Positions 1-10,635 of a stretch of 64,000 nucleotides of DNA are shown here, piece after piece. Location of the stretch: NCBI GenBank assembly GCA_905116865.2, contig CAJHNH020001090.1, positions 468,501 through 532,500 on the forward strand, in the 5' to 3' direction. Position numbers and translations under genes: made by a program. The stretch is from Candidula unifasciata (lineage: Eukaryota; Mollusca; Gastropoda; Stylommatophora; Geomitridae). The first letter of the stretch is position 1, and each line of letters opens with the position of its first letter. A model generated the notes under the pieces. That model saw nothing but the letters and a program-made list of their open reading frames with translations, searched no databases and was not told the DNA's origin.

Positions 1-127
1 ACGGTATAGCTTAAACTGGAAGCTTAAACGGTGAGCTCAAGAACGAAATGTCCCATACAAGATGTGGTGGTGTTCAGTGCTCTTAAAGGACACCGTACAC
101 GTCTTACATCAGAGTTTTACTTATTCC

Positions 128-182
128 TGCCCCTGGTGTGGATTGAACCAGGACTGCTACATCCTAACCGCCGCGACTGCCT
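128..182 (-). mobile_element. tRNA-like SINE head remnant
   Basis: The minus strand contains gtcctggttcaatcc, a B-box-like word, next to gcggcggttaggatg. Too short to classify. Confidence 0.3.
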
Positions 183-192
183 GTGTGCGTGC

Positions 193-314
<122 letters not shown>

Positions 315-452
315 GAATCTGTGTGCACGCACTAGCACAGGTAAAGATGTGCACCTGAATGTGACGACAGGGAATGTGTATTTCTAAGCATATCTCTCAA
401 GTTAGAGCTTGGCTAAGCATAAAAACGGTATAATGTTGACAACATAGCTGGA

Positions 453-1203
453 GTGACCATAATATCTTGAGCTAAAAATGGTACATCCACTAACATTTTG
501 AGCTGAAAACCGGACATCCCACTAACACTTTGAGCTGAAAATCGGACATCACACTTACACTTTTACTTTTAGCTGAAAACCGGACATCCCACTAACACTT
601 TGAGCTGAAAACCGGACATCCCACTTACACATTGAGCTGAATACCGGACATCCCAATAACACTTTGAGCTGAAAACCGGACATAGCACTTAACACTTTGA
701 GCCGAAAACCGGACATCCCACTAACACTTTGAGCTGAACAGGGGCCACTCGACTAACATTTTCATCTGAAAACGAAACATCCTTCTAAAGTTGTCAGCTG
801 AAAAGGGGACGCCCCAAGTTCATCAGTTTAATCCCACTCCCCTATTTTCCTATTTAACAGGTCTGAAGGGGTTAATTATTCGCTTAACAATCGTTTTAAA
901 ACCCTAAACAATCCTTCAAGAAATAAAACGTGGGGAGGGGGGGGGGGGGAATGCTCTCTGACCGCGCTAAAACTCAACAAAAAAGGCCACAAGGAACTTC
1001 CTATTAACATATTTCGGACACTGAAAGTATCTACAACTGTAAAATCTAATAAGGTCTATAGATAAAACTACAAGCATCTGTTCTGTTCTCGAGCCAGTTC
1101 CTAATTTTTTTTTTTTTCAGACTGGACATTTGACGTGTTTTAGGACAGGACACACCCGAAAAAAACGGGGATGTCCAGGTGAAAATGATGGGGTATGGTC
1201 ACC
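453..1203. mobile_element. DNA transposon family TA, copy 1 (non-autonomous)
   Basis: Left end GTGACCATA (453) and right end TATGGTCAC (1194-1202) are inverted repeats. Subterminal 32-bp units (actaacactttgagctgaaa, then accggacatccc) fill 484-775. No transposase ORF. A second copy in inverse orientation is at 42571-43725. Confidence 0.6.
484..775. repeat. 32-bp subterminal tandem repeat, about 9 units
   Basis: Unit ctaacactttgagctgaaaa plus ccggacatccca with point changes. The same unit recurs reversed at 43110-43180 and 43665-43715. Confidence 0.8.
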
Positions 1204-1239
1204 CGTGACCACCGGCAATAGATTCAAAACGGCAGGAGG

Positions 1240-1302
1240 TCGTGCGTTACTCTACACATCCCCCATCGAGTGATGATTGGTCTATATCAAAACAAACTTT
1301 TG
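1240..1302 (+). mobile_element. SINE-A central-domain fragment
   Basis: Contains catcgagtgatgattggtct, matching the conserved SINE-A core (cacatcacccatcgagtgcc, gattggtctata). Confidence 0.5.
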
Positions 1303-1318
1303 CACCATATGCCAGATG

Positions 1319-1338
1319 CACTTTTGGCGCCAAAAGTG
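1319..1338. promoter_or_regulatory. 20-bp perfect palindrome with E2F-like core
   Basis: CACTTTTGGCGCCAAAAGTG. TTTGGCGCCAAA equals two overlapping E2F/DP half sites (TTTSSCGC). No promoter or exon recognised nearby, so binding is speculative. Confidence 0.45.
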
Positions 1339-1750
1339 TTCTTCACCCTCTTCACGCTTTTAAACATACACACGTACAAATACACAAAGTTAGATCACAT
1401 ATTATGCGACTGACAGCAATCACCTGAAACTTCCATTCACACATCACTAACAGTGAAGGTGCGTGAAAGAAGCTCGCTGCCACATCCGCTCATAACCTGG
1501 TTATCCGCCAATCGAAATCACACTTATTGTGCCATCTGGCAACATTCAGACTCGAGCAACAGTGACCTAAATTTGCCATCACAATCAAAGAGAAGGAAAT
1601 GAAAGGAAACTACAAATAACTAATTCACGATAAGAGGCCGGCAAAAAAACATTACTTAGCTTCAGTTGAAAGACTTGGAGGGTGGCTGATTACTTGCTCG
1701 TAAATATTCTCCACAACACCGAGTTTTAATTCTGGTACTTCATTTATTAA
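1339..1750. other. No recognisable feature
   Basis: Mixed-composition sequence without ORF, repeat or splice-framed coding signal that I can support. Confidence 0.5.
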
Positions 1751-1978
1751 TTCACCCCAAACAAAGGAAACCCCAGAGTTTATGGGGAAGTTCAATATTT
1801 ATGGGGAAGTTCAATATCATAGGGATGTTATAGGTTCGGGTTAGGGTGTTTGTCAGCCCCGATCGCGTCAGAGACACCGACTAACCCATACTCTAACCTA
1901 AACATAACCCCAACCCATAACACCTCTAGAATACTGCACTTTCCAAGGCACTCGGGAATTTCCTTTGCTTGGGGTGAA
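1751..1978. mobile_element. MITE family TB, copy 1
   Basis: Long terminal inverted repeats: TTCACCCCAAACAAAGGAAA at 1751 and TTCACCCCAAGCAAAGGAAA inward from 1978. The centre has gggttagggtg and ctaacc-type motifs. No coding capacity. Confidence 0.8.
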
Positions 1979-2134
1979 TATAAAAAAAAAAGCGTAACTT
2001 CATGCCACGTTTCTAACGTGGCGTTCAGATAATCTGACGGATCTAGAGAAGTCAAGCTGCGTACAGATTTTTTTTATAGACTCATACACTGCGTTGTATA
2101 GCTCTCCTTCCCTCTTGGGAGGGGGGGAGGGGGA

Positions 2135-2462
2135 GGAGAAGAAGAAGAAGAAGAAGAAGAAGAAGAAGAAGAAGAAGAAGAAGAAGAAGAAGAAGAAGAA
2201 GAGGACGAAGAAGAAGAAGAAGAAGAAGAAGAAGAAGAAGAAGAAGAAGAAGAAGAAGAAGAAGAAGAAGAAGAAGAAGAAGGAAGATGAAGAGGAGGAG
2301 GAGAAGAAGAAGAAGAAGAAGAAGAAGAAGAAGAAGAAGAAGAAGAAGAAGAAGAAGAAGAAGAAGAAGAAGAAGAAGAAGAAGAAAAAGAAGAAGCAGG
2401 AGAAGGAGGATGAGGAGGAGGAGAAGAAACAGAAGAAGAAGAAGAAGAAGAAGAAGAAGAAG
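2135..2462. repeat. (GAA)n microsatellite
   Basis: Over 300 bp of GAA with GGA/GAC variants. The lysine/arginine-rich frames across it are artefacts. Confidence 0.98.
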
Positions 2463-2785
2463 CCAGTATTCTTTTATAACAACCTATACGTGTATTTCTG
2501 GCACTGCTAAGTGATTCGACTCGCTAGAGAAAAATAATAACGCAATAAACCAACAGTCTCATTCGCGCTGCCTAGCTATGAACAGATTAACCTCTCCGGC
2601 TTCCCGCCACCCCCTAGCCAACATGGCTGTAGGGCCAACAGAGGACGTACAATACAACGTGTCGATCTTCTAATACGACTTGTCTCGGCCCACCACGACA
2701 AAATCGATGCTAGGCTCCCCAGATGTGTTCCTGTCTCATTTTTTTTAAAGTGTCTCCACATATTTCAGCCGCCCGTTCTAGCTTT
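2463..2785. other. No recognisable feature
   Basis: Non-repetitive; short ORFs only. Confidence 0.5.
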
Positions 2786-3170
2786 GGTTGATAAGACCAG
2801 TCGTTTTATATGGCTCTGAAAGTTGGAGCACAACTAAAAGAGATAAAGGCTTAATTACAGGTTTTCGAAAGAGTATAACGACGAATCTTCGGACCTATCA
2901 AAGATGTAAACAGCGGGGAGTGGAGAGTGAAAAGCAACCAAAAAATTCATACTTTGTTTAAATCACCAAGGGAGTTGAATGGTAGTAGACCACGAGGCAG
3001 ACCAAGAAGACGATGGAGACATAATGTCCAGAGAGACCTGCAACCACTTTGTGTTACCAACAACTGTAAAGAGAAGGCCAACCAGAGAGATGAGTGGAGG
3101 CAGGGGATATATCTGCAGCTATGAACCTCAAAGGCTCGGAATGCTGAAGAAGAAGAAGAAGATCTAGCTT
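2786..3170 (+). pseudogene. RTE-like LINE C-terminal remnant with GAA tail
   Basis: Plus strand: RPVVLYGSESWSTTKRDKG, then PRGRPRRRWRHNVQRDL and a GAAGAAGAAG tail. The LYGSE.W and GRPR.RW blocks are typical of the segment after RT in RTE/CR1-like elements. Stops and frameshifts are present. Confidence 0.7.
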
Positions 3171-3412
3171 TCAATCTAATCCGATTGCAACACATTTCTT
3201 AACTAACAAGTGAAATACAGCAGTGGCCATAGATGTTAAAAAGCTGGACTTTTCGTTCAGGAACTGGGTTCCAATCCTCAGTCAACCCATGGGGCACAAG
3301 AAAACCTCAAGGGCAAAAAGAAGGGGAAAAGGGTGGGGGGGGGGGGAGAGAGGGGTTAAAGAGTCAAAAAAAAAAAAACAGTTATATCTACTTGACATGG
3401 CACAACTAGTAC

Positions 3413-3562
3413 ATTTCTTCTTCTTCATCTGAAAACTCTTGCGAAAAGTCCGGGTTGATCACCCACTTCTGGACTTTGGTCTTGTTTCCGGAACTTGAAT
3501 TTTACGTGTACATCCGCTTTACAGTCTGAATTATTTCTTTGCAGACTGCTGGTCCTGGACTC
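3413..3562 (-). mobile_element. S1 SINE, 3' half
   Basis: Starts with the TTCTTCTTC tail, then tccacttctggact-type core and tttgcagactgctgg. The 5' half is missing; poly-C and a different repeat follow. Confidence 0.6.
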
Positions 3563-3699
3563 TCATGATACGCTATGACCCCCCCCCCCCCCCCATACAC
3601 ACACAATGGTGCCCTGTACCCACAGGGGAAACACGTGTCCGAAACAAGCTGAAACAATACATTTCTCCCTTTTGTAAAGAACATAGGTTTTCAGTGGGA

Positions 3700-3960
3700 C
3701 TAAGGCTCGATGATCGCAGCAGCGAAACGCCTGCCTGAGGATCTAAAGGCTGTGGGTTCGAATCGGTAGCAAAGGGGGATCTTGTCACCTAAGTTGAACC
3801 AGCTTAAAAATGTGTACCAGGAAACATCCTGGGAAGTAAAGACAGCCGGAGTGACCACGTTACTCAACGAGTGCCGACTGGCCTGAAGAATATGGGTTCA
3901 CTACCATACACCCAATGAGCAAATGATGTCAGAAGGGCCTTTGACCCTCTTAACTTATGG
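3700..3960 (+). mobile_element. SINE-A (tRNA-derived)
   Basis: B-box ggttcgaatcggt near 3756, then gtgtaccaggaaacatcctg, ggagtgaccacgttactcaa, cgagtgccgactgg and an end like aagggcctttgaccct. Confidence 0.7.
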
Positions 3961-4024
3961 CAGTGGATGAGTACAAAAGCCAGAAAAATCCACACACAAA
4001 AACGACAAATAACTTAGCATATTT

Positions 4025-4265
4025 AAATCGCGGTGGTTTAGAGGGTAGATGCTTGCCACCGGCCCGAAAGTCCTAGGTTAGAATCCACATCGGGATTTTT
4101 TATTTTAAAACAAATATGGACCCTGCATGGGTACCGGGTGAAGTTCTCGGAAGAAAAGGCGGCCGGCGTGATGTTGACCACATCGCCCCCCCCCCCTCCT
4201 TCCCCGTGACTGGTCCATCAAAAATATGAATCTAGTATCATATGGCCAATACGCCTGTTAGCTAA
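4025..4265 (+). mobile_element. SINE-A (tRNA-derived)
   Basis: Head cgcggtggtttagagggtag with A-box-like start, B-box taggttagaatcc, then tgggtaccgggtgaagttct and cggccggcgtgatgttgacc. Poly-C interrupts the core. Confidence 0.7.
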
Positions 4266-4462
4266 AACGTGTCGACGTATTTACATTATATTTAAAACAA
4301 AAAAGAATTTATAACCGCACAAAACACTAGCGAAACAAATACCCTGTCAGAGAATACAGTTCTGTGCCCAGCCATGGCGACGTGTGCTCGAAAACTAAAT
4401 AAACTACAACAGAAATCAAACAAATGAACAGAAGCCAGATGTTACACGAGGGAGTCATATTT

Positions 4463-5596
4463 GGCTAGCTATATCTATCTCTGTCAGAGGTTCTCAACTC
4501 TTGTTCCACGAGCTATATCTATCTCTGTCAGAGGTTCTCAACTCTTGTTACACGAGCGAGTCATATTTGGCCAGCTACATCTATCTCTGTCAGAGGTTCT
4601 CAACTCTTGTTACACGAGCTACATCTATCTCTGTCAGAGGTTCTCAACGCATGTTACACGAGCTACATCTATCTATGTCAAAGGTTCTCAACTCTCGTTA
4701 CACGAGCTACATCTATCTCTGTCAGAGGTTCTCAACTCTTGTTACACGAGCTACATCTATCTCTGTCAGAGGTTCTCAACTCTTGTTACACGAGCTACAT
4801 CTATCTCTGTCAGAGGTTCTCAACTCATGCTACACGAGCTACATCTATCTCTGTCAGAGGTTCTCAACTCATGTTACACGAGCTAGTTGTATTTGACCAG
4901 CTACATCTATCTCTGTCAGAGGTTCTCAACTCATGTTACACGAGCTACATCTATCTCTGTCAGAGGTTCTCAACTCATGTTAAACGAGCTACATATATCT
5001 CTGTCAGAGGTTCTCAACTCTTGTTACACGAGCTACATCTATCTCTGTCAGAGGTTCTCAACTCATGTTACACGAGCTACATCTATCTCTGTCAGAGGTT
5101 CTCAACTCTTGTTATACGAGCTACACCTATCTCTGTCAGAGGTTCTCGACGCATGTTACACCAGCTACATCTATCTCTGTCAGAGGTTCTCAACTCTTGT
5201 TACACGAGCTACATCTATCTCTGTCAGAGGTTCTCAACTCTTGTTACCCGAGCTACATCTATCTCTGTCAGAGGTTCTCAACTCATGTTACACCAGCTAC
5301 ATCTATCTCTGTCAGAGGTTCTCAACTCATGTTACCCGAGCTACATCTATCTCTGTCAGAGGTTCTCAACTCATATTACACGAGCTACATCTATCTCTGT
5401 CAGAGGTTCTCAACTCTTGTTACACGAGCTACATCTATCTCTGTCAGAGGTTCTTAACTCTTGTTACACCAGCTACATCTATCTCTGTCAGAGGTTCTCA
5501 ACTCTTGTTACACGAGCTACATCTATCTCTGTCAGAGGTTCTCAACTCTTGTTACACGAGCTAGTTGTATTTGGCCAGATACATCTATCTCTGACG
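4463..5596. repeat. 44-bp minisatellite, about 26 units
   Basis: Unit ctacatctatctctgtcaga then ggttctcaactcttgttaca and cgag. Three units carry about 20 extra bases (gagtcatatttggc or gttgtatttg forms near 4556, 4883 and 5563). 44 is not divisible by 3, yet all three plus frames stay open for up to 335 codons. Confidence 0.97.
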
Positions 5597-5784
5597 ATTT
5601 CAGAAACCACTTGATTAGTAGCCTTATACGACACGGTCTGAGATTGTGAATCATGACCGTGCTCGCTTTTTTTCCTGACACATGATGGTAACACTCAAAG
5701 TTAACGTTTGAAGTTGAAGTCGAGAGGACTGACTTCATTGCACCAGATTTTATCCCATTTTATTTGGTCTCTCTTCGCAGATCG

Positions 5785-5895
5785 GTTAGCTGCCTGCCGA
5801 GAGCGTCGCACAAAGCACCAACTTTATAGCTTCGGTGACGATCCCTAGTGATCTTCGGAAAATTGCACTTGAGAACTGAACGAGAAAGATGGATA
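5785..5895. repeat. Diverged interspersed repeat, copy 1
   Basis: agctgcctgccgagagcgtc, gcacaaagcaccaact and gaaaattgcacttgagaact match 28850-28950. Confidence 0.5.
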
Positions 5896-6909
5896 CGAAC
5901 ACACAGCCTTCAGCGCGCTTGGCAAACGGTCTGACAATATGGCCGCGAAGATTCCCCACACAAGTAATTGTGTGGGGAATAAAGAACGGAATAAGTGTGT
6001 CTCTTGTATTTGTGGGGTTTGGTGCTGCCGTCGGAGGGCAGAACTGGGTTTGCAGCAAATGTGAGATACATTCTGATTGGGCTAATATAAACGGGACCTC
6101 GTCTTTTAACCTTTGAACCTTAAGGCTTCTTTTAACCTTTCAACCTTTAGGCAGAGGTAATTTTACCCACGTGACCTTTGCCAATAAATACCGCACACCA
6201 AGGATGAGTTGAAGTAAAAGGACGTAAGACATGTGTTCCACTTCTCGCTCTGGCTGTTTTAAGAGAGGTTTGGGGGGGGGGGGGGGGGGAGTTACGGATA
6301 AAGTTGTTTATTGGCTGCGCTGCTGGGTCATTGTAAACTACGTCAAAATAACAGGTAAATGTGGCTGTTGTTTTGCAGGGTGAGTTTGTCTGTCTTGTCT
6401 TTTCAGCTACCTACCTGTCTGTCTCTCCTTTTTCAGCCTGTCCATCTGCTTATCTTTACTCTGCATGTATCTCTGTCTGCCTGTCCATTACTTTGCATAT
6501 ATCTTATTTTGCCTGTCTCTTCGACTGCATTTTTTTTTTAAATCTAACTTTGTATCTGTTACCTGGCTGAGTATATATCTGCCTGTCTGTTCTTCCGTCC
6601 AGTAACCCAACCGTCCGATATCTGTTCGCCCTTTTACTTTCTATCCATACCCCTCCCACCATCTATCCGACCACATGTATATCAGTATGTATACATGGAC
6701 ATTTTAAGGTGGAACCTCATGCACGTACGGTGATAAGTTGTTGTTGTTGTTCTTATTTTGTTGTTCTTCTTCTTGTTTTTATTATTATTATTATTATTAT
6801 TTTGTGTTGTTCATTTCCTCGTTGATCGCTTCGGGTGTGAATGGGGATACACGGTTCTGTGTCTTGCTCTTGTTGTCTGGACCACAGCTACATCGTGCTT
6901 TTGTAGAAT
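5896..6909. other. Non-coding; poly-G, pyrimidine-rich and (ATT)n stretches
   Basis: Holds the 5951-5980 hairpin, poly-G (6269-6290), a T/C-rich run with tgtctgtctgcctgtc words (6380-6600) and (ATT)n at 6778-6803. Confidence 0.6.
5951..5980. other. Perfect 13-bp inverted repeat with 4-nt loop
   Basis: ATTCCCCACACAA, loop GTAA, TTGTGTGGGGAAT. No nearby gene or T-run, so a terminator role is not indicated. Confidence 0.85.
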
Positions 6910-7190
6910 TTCTTCTTCTTCTTCTTCGCGCTCACCAGCTGTAAACTCTAGCGGAAAGTTCTGGTTGTTCATCCACTTCTGGACTGCAGTCCTGTTGCAG
7001 AACCTGAGTGTTGCGTGTGCATCCGTTTTACAGTTCTGACTCTGTATGCAGACTGATGGTTCCTTGCCTCAGGCAGATGCACTTCGACTTTGAAGGAAGC
7101 TCCTAATTAGTAGACTCTTACGACATGCTAATGGGTAGGCAGTGGGTACTTACTTGTTTTCCCTATAATAGGGCCCCGGAACCCACACGG
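6910..7190 (-). mobile_element. S1 SINE, near full length
   Basis: Reads (TTC)n, ccacttctggactgcagtcc, gcatccgttttacag, cagatgcacttcgactt, ttacgacatgc, then gggccccggaacccacacgg. The S1 family is about 290 bp with no recognisable tRNA head and a (GAA)n 3' end. Confidence 0.82.
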
Positions 7191-7497
7191 CGAGGTAGCA
7201 TAGTTTGAAAATGAATATACTTTATATGAGATGTTTCTTATTGCAGATTGGGGTTCTTTTTAGCTCTTTCACCACATCTAGTCGGCTGCAAGATTTGGTG
7301 GGAAATACCTAGGGACTTCCCAAGAAGGTCCTATATTATAGAGAGTCGATATTATAGAGATGTTAGCCGGTGTTCTTTTAACAGTAACCATACAACACTC
7401 AAACTGCTTTGTTGGGTGTTTCCAGCGTGTTCGTTGTTTACTGCGCCATCGTTACTAGTGTGTGTTACTTTCGTTCGTTCGTTGACATCACTTTGTC

Positions 7498-7608
7498 ATT
7501 TTTACAAGCTGCGTTCTTTCTTCGTGACTTAGCCATTTTACAAGCTGCGTTCTTTTTCGTGACTTAGCCATTTTTACAAGCTGCGTTCTTTCTTCGTGAC
7601 TTAGCCAT
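7498..7608. repeat. 37-bp tandem repeat, 3 units
   Basis: ttttacaagctgcgttcttt then cttcgtgacttagccat, three times. Confidence 0.9.
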
Positions 7609-7788
7609 CGTCGTGAATTTCCTTGGCCTATCAGCATTCATTCATTCATCTAACCCTAACCGACGATTATGCCTACATGGAGACTGTCGCTCCTTTTCAG
7701 GGATCTACCCCGCCGACCCCCAAAGAATGCCTTTTTAATGGTCCGCCCCATAATATCCCTAATTCGCATCACACTGTCTAAGGTCTGC

Positions 7789-7793
7789 CCCCC

Positions 7794-7824
<31 letters not shown>

Positions 7825-7837
7825 AAAAAAAAAAAAC
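7789..7837. repeat. Poly-C directly followed by poly-A
   Basis: About 26 C then about 22 A with no spacer. Similar T/G switch at 26707-26737. Confidence 0.95.
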
Positions 7838-7914
7838 CAGTTCTTGCCAAACTTTACAGGTCGCTAAGTGAATTACAGAATACGAAGTTCATTTATAGAG
7901 ACGGTTACAAAGGT

Positions 7915-8138
7915 TAAGTTGCTTATCCTTTACAGGACGTTGCAGAACCAACCTCAGCAGCCCCTGGCTGTTGTGTGGTTTCTCTAGGCAAATTTACGTC
8001 CAGTAGTTTGCCATTGCTTTCTGGAGGGTCGGCCCCCTGACACCACTGTCAAAACCAACGCAAGGCGCATGGCCCGCAGCTGGGATCGAACTGGCACATC
8101 CGCATTACGAAGCGTTCGCATCAGAGCAGACTTATAGA
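7915..8138 (-). mobile_element. SINE-C (tRNA-derived)
   Basis: Minus orientation of the SINE-C consensus: cagctgggatcgaactggca (B box), caaggcgcatggcccgcag, agtagtttgccattgctttc, ccctggctgttgtgtgg. Confidence 0.78.
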
Positions 8139-8721
8139 GACGACATTGCAGATATATGATAATCTATTTCGGGCGAACTAAATAAGAAGAGTAAACTAAA
8201 AACCCCCCCCCCCCCCCCCCCATACCCTAGGAATTCATGGCTGTCCCGATACTTGGTTTGCTTTACTGCATTGGATGTTAATTTCTTCACCTAACTGACC
8301 ATTTTCTGTGAGTGTTGTTGCCAGATATTTTAAACTCTGATGCCTGTCAATTTAGGCACCCGTAACAATATGCTAGTTTGCACGTACACGCCATAGTGAC
8401 CTTGTATATGTTGTCACATAAGTCCTTACAGGGGCAGGCAGGTATATATATGGGCTCTTAGTTACCGCTGAGATACTCCCCACAGAATAGCACCATACCC
8501 ACAGAAAAACACCATATATTCTGGTTTCTGGCATTTCTAAATCTGTAGGCTATTCACTTGAATGATATCTCCCCAGTAGAACTCTCTCATACATACTTCC
8601 CTTATCTGCTGTGGCCGCACTTTTGTGTGTTATGGATCGGTTAGCTGGCTCTGTTTCTGTTAATGTGCAGATTAGTTGTTGCATGTATTATATGGTTTAG
8701 GCGGCAGTCGTGGTAGCCTAC
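8139..8721. other. Poly-C, otherwise unremarkable
   Basis: Poly-C at 8203-8221; the rest shows no gene or repeat family I recognise. Confidence 0.5.
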
Positions 8722-8998
8722 AGGCTTCTTGTGGAGCCGCCGTGGTGTCGCTGCTAGATACTCGCCCGTGGATCCGATGTCGTGGGTTCGAATCCCAATG
8801 CAGCATGACTTTTTTTCAAAAATCACCTTGGCCCCCAGGTGGATCCAGTCTTGAATGATAACCGCGTGACAGTCCTGGGAAGAAAAGCGGTAGGCGTGGT
8901 GGTGACGACTAACTCACCAAATGCCGATTGGTCTATAAACTATAGGTCTAGCTGCAAATGCCCGAATGTGTAAAGAAGGGTTCTTTACTTACTGGCTT
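8722..8998 (+). mobile_element. SINE-A (tRNA-derived), near full length
   Basis: Head gccgccgtggtgtcgctgct, B-box gggttcgaatccc, core ttcaaaaatcaccttggc, gccgattggtctataaa, 3' end ggttctttacttactgg. Confidence 0.75.
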
Positions 8999-8999
8999 A

Positions 9000-9192
9000 T
9001 CGGCATAGTGGCTGTGTGTTCGAATCCACCTTGGAGGTGGACCACTTTAAAAACTGACTTGTCCTCTTAGGTCTCCAATTCTACAACAGATACCAGAAAA
9101 TATTCCTGGAAGTAAACGCGGCTAGCGTGATACTGACCACACAGCGCATCACAGATTGTCCATTGGTCTATACACATAGGTGGGCCGTTGTA
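9000..9192 (+). mobile_element. SINE-A, partial
   Basis: B-box gtgttcgaatcca, then ataccagaaaatattcctgg, cggctagcgtgatactgacc and ccattggtctatacacatag. Follows the previous copy head-to-tail. Confidence 0.65.
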
Positions 9193-9299
9193 CAGGGTCA
9201 TCGAGAATGGGTGCCGGGATTTTACACTATTATACGAGAAGTATTTCATGGATATACTCGTGTGGCGTTTTACTGTTCATTCAGCTGTTACTAGGCATT

Positions 9300-9568
9300 T
9301 TGGTGGGCCGAAGGTTTTACTGAACATTTAAGTGGGCCGAAGGTTTTACTGAACATTTTTGGTGGGCCGAAGGTTTTACTGGACATTTAAGTGGGCCGAA
9401 GGTTTTACTGGACATTTAAGTGGGCCGAAGGTTTTACTGGACATTTAAGTGGGCCGAAGGTTTTACTGGACATTTAAGTGGGCCGAAGGTTTTACTGGAC
9501 ATTTAAGTGGGCCGAAGGTTTTACTGGACATTTAAGTGGGCACTAGGGGTTACTGGATTTTTACGTTG
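9300..9568. repeat. 29-bp minisatellite, about 9 units
   Basis: Unit gtgggccgaaggttttactg plus gacatttaa, with near-perfect copies from 9361. Confidence 0.96.
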
Positions 9569-9824
9569 ATCCATACTTTAACAGGACTTTTAAGTAGACC
9601 CCTAGAATTTACCCATGTCTTAAGGCTGTATGATTGAGTCCATGAACTTCATGTGGATCCGTAGACGGTATAGTACATTAATTTATCCTAAACATTTTAC
9701 CCAATTGTGCTGTGAGTCTGAGATTTACTGATTATGTCCAAGTTTCCCAAGGAGTCCATAATCTTGACCAGATTCCATAGCGGCCCTTTATTGTTATTGG
9801 TCCTGGAGTTCAGTTCCATTTGTT

Positions 9825-10150
9825 ACTGGGGCCGAGTATGAGCAGGCGGATAGACTGGCCGGTTCTGCACAGCTTGGTGATGAACTGATGTATAACAGAT
9901 TGGATATCCTGAGGGCTCTTTGGGAGCGATTGAACAGTGCGGAGGCACAGGTGGATCATTACGGTCTTGGGAGAATGGTGCGCTGTGAGGAGTTACAAGA
10001 GGATCTGGCCGGCGCTCGACACTCAGGGGAAAGGCGAGACGGATATACAATCAGACAGTTACTGGTGCCATCGGAATTGGAACTCTTCGCTTGCTGCTGA
10101 ATATAGGGACTGAGGGCTTATGGGGGTGTCCCGGTGATGTGATGTCGATT
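9825..10150 (+). pseudogene. I-clade LINE 3' end fragment
   Basis: Plus strand, across a frameshift: QADRLAGSAQLGDE, MYNRLDILRALWE, then GAIGIGTLRLLLNIGTEGLW and GCPGDVMS. It corresponds to the region after RNase H through the terminal CP motif. Confidence 0.7.
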
Positions 10151-10300
10151 CTTAACTCAGCATTCAACTGGGGCCGAGAACAGAAAATGTGCCTTTCATC
10201 TGTTTCTGTCAGTTATTGCATCAGCCAGTACTATCCTAACTGTGTTACCAAAATTTCGTTTCACGTAGTTGTTTGACATCGGCTTTTCAGACTATTATTT

Positions 10301-10590
10301 CCCCGTGTGGGATCCGGGGCTCCATTTTAGGGGAAAACAAGAATAGACCCACTGCCTACCAAAAAGCATGTCGTAAGAGTCGACTAATTGGTAGCTTCCT
10401 TTGAAGTCGGAGTGCATCTGCCTGAGAGGCAAGGAACCAACAGCCTGCATTCAAGTGAATCAGATCTGTAAAACTGATGCACATGCAACACTCAGGTTCT
10501 GAAGCAGGACTGCAGTCCAGGTGTGGACGAACAACCAGAACTTTCAGCCAGAGTGTACAGCTGGTGAAGGCGAAGAAGAAGAAGAAAAAG
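10301..10590 (+). mobile_element. S1 SINE, near full length
   Basis: Plus orientation from ccccgtgtggg to (GAA)n. It carries the hairpin with 5' arm CTACCAA (10356-10362) and 3' arm TTGGTAG (10388-10394). Imperfect flanks agactattat / agactactat suggest a target duplication. Confidence 0.85.
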
Positions 10591-10635
10591 GAGACTACTA
10601 TTGCGTCAACCTACTTTAAACTTTTTTTTTTACAG

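Noticed and set aside
2094..2514. Lysine/arginine-rich ORFs
   Set aside because: Pure (GAA)n translation; the same applies at 42319-42568 and 42643-42904.
4463..5596. CRISPR array
   Set aside because: Direct repeats have no unique spacers; they are head-to-tail minisatellite units.
4461..5649. Overlapping ORFs up to 335 codons
   Set aside because: All are frames of the 44-bp minisatellite; no domain, no splice or start context.
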